A stretch of DNA of 64,000 bases from the NCBI RefSeq assembly GCF_900104895.1, contig NZ_LT629742.1:3720001-3784000 (forward strand), given 5' to 3'. Below are positions 61,662-64,000 of the stretch, in pieces. A program made the position numbers and the translations under genes. Positions within the stretch are counted from its first letter, which is position 1, and the number at the start of each line of letters is the position of its first letter. Source of the stretch: Microterricola viridarii (GTDB lineage Bacteria; Actinomycetota; Actinomycetes; Actinomycetales; Microbacteriaceae). Under the pieces are notes generated by a model that searched no databases, was not told where the DNA came from, and saw only the letters and a list, made by a program, of their open reading frames with translations.

Positions 61662-61940
61662 GGTGTTCTCCTTACGAACGGTGCGGGTGAGACGGGCCGT
61701 TCTGGCCGCCTCGGTTCTGGCTTGAACCCACTCTGCGCCGCCGCTGGCAGCCGCACCCGGCGAATCCGGGGGTGAACTTTCGCGATATTTCTGTGCGGCG
61801 GAACTCCTCCGCTTTCGACGGCTGAACGGCCCGATTTCGACGGTCTCAGCAAAAATCTGGCCCTCTCGCAACGGAATGCATTGTGCAAAACCACTTTCAA
61901 CGATTGAATGACCTCTACGACTGCAGCTATGGAGGTGCCG

Positions 61941-63236
61941 GTGACCGTTCTCGACGACCATGCAAATGCGAGTGCGTCACGCGCGCAGAGCCGCACCGGG
62001 GCCATCGAGCTGAGGGGCATCAGCAAGTACTACGGCGACACGGCAGCAGTCAACGATCTGAGCCTCGACATCGCGGCCGGCGAGTTCATCTCGCTGCTCG
62101 GGCCCTCCGGCTGCGGCAAGACCACGACGCTGCGCATGATCGCCGGCTTCGAGCACCCGGATGCCGGCGACATCCTCATCTCGGGCCAGAGCGTGCTCGG
62201 CGAGCCGCCGTACCGCCGCAACGTCAACACGGTCTTCCAGGCGTACGCGCTGTTCCCGCACATGAGCATCGCCGAGAACGTCGCCTACGGGTTGCAGCAG
62301 AAGCGCACCCCGAAGGCCGAGATCCGCGAGCGGGTGGCCGAGGCCCTCGACATGGTGCAGATGCGCCGCTTCGCCGACCGCAAGCCGACGCAGCTCTCTG
62401 GCGGCCAGCAGCAGCGCGTCGCGCTGGCCCGCGCCCTCGTCAACCGGCCGGCCGTGCTGCTGCTCGACGAGCCGCTCGGCGCGCTCGACCGGCAGCTGCG
62501 CGAGGAGATGCAGCTGGAGCTCAAGCTGCTGCAGTCCCGCCTCGGCATCACCTTCGTCTTCGTCACGCACGACCAGGGTGAGGCGCTCTCGATGAGCGAC
62601 CGGATCGCGATCATGCGCGACGGGCACATCGAGCAGCTCGCCGACGCCGACACCATCTACGCCGCACCGGCCACGGCCTACGTCGCCGGCTTCGTCGGCC
62701 AGCAGAACTTCCTCACCGGCACCATCGTCGGCGACGAGCCGGGCGCCACCATGCTGCAGAGCGCACACGGCCTGCTGCGGGCGGCGAGAATCGCCTCCGG
62801 CACGCCCCGGCTCCGGGTCGGTGCCGCCGCGCAGGCGGCCGTGCGCCCCGAGTTCGTGCAGATCAACGCCCGCTCGGGCGGCGCGCATGCCGCATCCACC
62901 GGCGAGGGCGTGGGCGGAGCAGACGGCTCCAACCGGGTCGCCGGCACGCTCATCGGCGTCTCCCACCTCGGCGAGACGATGCAGTACCTCGTGCAGCTCG
63001 GCGGCACCGGCACCGCGACGCAGAGCCTGCTCGCCCGCCGGCCCACCCCCGAGGCGCCGCGGCTCGCCATCGGCGACGACGTCTGGTGCTCCTGGAGCCC
63101 GGACTCCGTCATCCTCTTCGCCGCCGACGAGCTGCCAGACACTGCGCACGTCGAGCCGCCGACTCTTTCCCCCGTACTGGCAACCCCTGCACCGGCAACC
63201 CCTGCACCGGCAACCCCCTTGGAGGACCACTCATGA
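61941..63236 (+). CDS. ABC transporter ATP-binding protein, spermidine/putrescine type (PotA-like)
   Basis: A protein of about 431 residues. Walker A is [12 protein letters not shown], the Q loop is in [20 protein letters not shown], the signature is [15 protein letters not shown], Walker B is [12 protein letters not shown], and the switch His is in [18 protein letters not shown]-terminal TOBE-type beta domain follows, then a Pro/Ala/Thr tail partly encoded by a 15-bp tandem repeat. GGAGG at 61931-61935 is 5 nt before GTG 61941; ATG 61929 and ATG 61908 are in-frame alternatives. Its stop overlaps the start of the binding-protein gene by 4 nt. The permeases are expected beyond the window. Confidence 0.88.
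   Translation: MTVLDDHANASASRAQSRTGAIELRGISKYYGDTAAVNDLSLDIAAGEFISLLGPSGCGKTTTLRMIAGFEHPDAGDILISGQSVLGEPPYRRNVNTVFQAYALFPHMSIAENVAYGLQQKRTPKAEIRERVAEALDMVQMRRFADRKPTQLSGGQQQRVALARALVNRPAVLLLDEPLGALDRQLREEMQLELKLLQSRLGITFVFVTHDQGEALSMSDRIAIMRDGHIEQLADADTIYAAPATAYVAGFVGQQNFLTGTIVGDEPGATMLQSAHGLLRAARIASGTPRLRVGAAAQAAVRPEFVQINARSGGAHAASTGEGVGGADGSNRVAGTLIGVSHLGETMQYLVQLGGTGTATQSLLARRPTPEAPRLAIGDDVWCSWSPDSVILFAADELPDTAHVEPPTLSPVLATPAPATPAPATPLEDHS
63179..63218 (+). repeat. 15-bp tandem repeat at the 3' end of the PotA-like gene
   Basis: The unit GGCAACCCCTGCACC occurs twice in full (63179-63193 and 63194-63208) and once in part (63209-63218), encoding repeated ATPAP just before the stop codon. 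Confidence 0.85.
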
Positions 63237-64000
63237 CCGCTGAACGTTCCCCCCTGCGCATTCTCGCCAGCTCATCCGCGGCCCCGATCATCGCCCGCGA
63301 GCTCAGCCGCCGGCGCTTCCTCAGCTTCGCCGCCGCCGCGGGCGGCACCCTGTTCCTGGCCGCGTGCAGCAGCCCGGGCAGCAACGCGGGCAGCAGCGCC
63401 CAGGCCTCCGGCGGCCCGCTCGAGGACAAGCTCTCCATCTACACCTGGGGCGACTACGACGCCCCGAGCGTGCTCGAGGAGTTCACGTCGACGCTCGGCC
63501 CGGCCATCACCCTGGACTCCTTCGCCTCCAACGAGGAGATGATCTCCAAGCTCGTCGCGGCCAAGGGCACCAGCGGCTACGACATCATCGTGCCGACCGG
63601 CCCGTTCATCCCGCAGATGATCGAGAACGGCCTGCTCACCAAGCTCAACCGCGACCTCATCCCGAACATCCAGTACATGGACCCGGCCTTCCTCGGCCAG
63701 GACTGGGATTCCGGCAACGTGTACACCATCTGCAAGGCCTGGGGAACGACCGGCTTCGTCTACGACAAGACCGTCATCACGCGCGAGCTCACCAGCTGGG
63801 ACGACTTCATTGACGCCGCCCAGAACGAGGCCAGCGGCAAGACCTCGCTGCTGGACGACCCGGCCCCGCTGGCCGGCATCTACTTCTGGTCCAACGGCAT
63901 CGACTGGATGACGACCGACCCCGCCGAGCTCGACGCCTGCGAGAACTTCCTCGTCAACGAGCTCGCCCCGCACGTCACCGCCTTCGACTCCTACCCCGGC
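63233..64000 (+). CDS. Polyamine-type ABC transporter substrate-binding lipoprotein, partial
   Basis: 256 codons are visible and the frame is open at the window end, so the C-terminus is missing. A twin-arginine signal (SRRRFLSFAAAAGG) leads into a lipobox (LFLAAC), indicating Tat export and lipid anchoring. The mature part, with LSIYTWGDYDAPSVLEEF, SNEEMISKLVAAKGTSGYDI and IVPTGPFIPQMIENGLLTKL, is typical of PotD/PotF proteins; usual length is about 380-400 residues. GGAGG at 63221-63225 precedes the ATG, which overlaps the ATPase stop by 4 nt. Confidence 0.9.
   Translation, partial: MTAERSPLRILASSSAAPIIARELSRRRFLSFAAAAGGTLFLAACSSPGSNAGSSAQASGGPLEDKLSIYTWGDYDAPSVLEEFTSTLGPAITLDSFASNEEMISKLVAAKGTSGYDIIVPTGPFIPQMIENGLLTKLNRDLIPNIQYMDPAFLGQDWDSGNVYTICKAWGTTGFVYDKTVITRELTSWDDFIDAAQNEASGKTSLLDDPAPLAGIYFWSNGIDWMTTDPAELDACENFLVNELAPHVTAFDSYPG

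Noticed and set aside
61700-61940. Palindrome-like TGCATTGTGCA and a possible catabolite-control site upstream of isocitrate lyase
   Set aside because: The arms are only 4 bp and I could not match them to a known glyoxylate-shunt regulator site with confidence.

Overview
The window is high-GC chromosomal DNA from an actinobacterium, most likely of the Microbacteriaceae. Support comes from strong G/C at third codon positions, a DUF222/HNH endonuclease, a DUF4012 protein in a polysaccharide locus, ROK and DUF5937 regulators, the frequent word GGATGCC, and a dispersed repeat with core TGAGCCTGTCG. The assignment is inference. I see no rRNA, tRNA, CRISPR array, integrase or phage structural gene.

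Region 1 (1-10.9 kb) is backbone: a TetR regulator; an MFS drug exporter behind a near-consensus promoter carrying twin palindromes, with a MarR gene in the same operon; a secreted wall-type protein; a two-component system (kinase and OmpR-type regulator overlapping by 4 nt) divergent from a FtsX/MacB-type ABC exporter; and a large polytopic membrane protein.

Region 2 (about 10.9-36.1 kb) is an exopolysaccharide or capsule locus of lower GC and mixed gene orientation: DUF4012 protein, Wzy-like polymerase, at least seven glycosyltransferases, two divergent polysaccharide pyruvyl transferases, a Wzx-type flippase, a membrane-anchored clan-A glycoside hydrolase and a WbaP-type initiating phosphoglycosyltransferase. 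UDP-glucose dehydrogenase (36.1-37.4 kb) sits at the edge. The locus is eroded: an ABC ATPase fragment, a broken acyltransferase, a dead IS481-type element with a clean 6-bp target duplication, and two tandem flippase pseudogenes, one carrying seven copies of a hexanucleotide repeat.

Region 3 (37.4-50.9 kb) holds the DUF222/HNH protein, a VanZ protein, and a tightly overlapping minus-strand operon (48.0 to 39.8 kb): Gfo/Idh/MocA oxidoreductase, sugar ABC ATPase, two permeases, sugar-binding lipoprotein, then two TIM-barrel sugar isomerase-like enzymes. A ROK repressor gene is divergent from it. The set looks like import of a sugar or glycoside followed by oxidation and isomerisation or lyase chemistry. 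A YqaJ-type nuclease and an alpha/beta hydrolase follow.

Region 4 (51-64 kb) holds a secreted M28 aminopeptidase with an Asn/Gly linker, a medium-chain oxidoreductase overlapping a photolyase, a DUF5937 regulator divergent from an MFS exporter over a perfect palindrome, a GNAT acetyltransferase, the glyoxylate-shunt pair (isocitrate lyase then malate synthase), and a polyamine-type ABC importer whose binding-protein gene runs off the end of the window.
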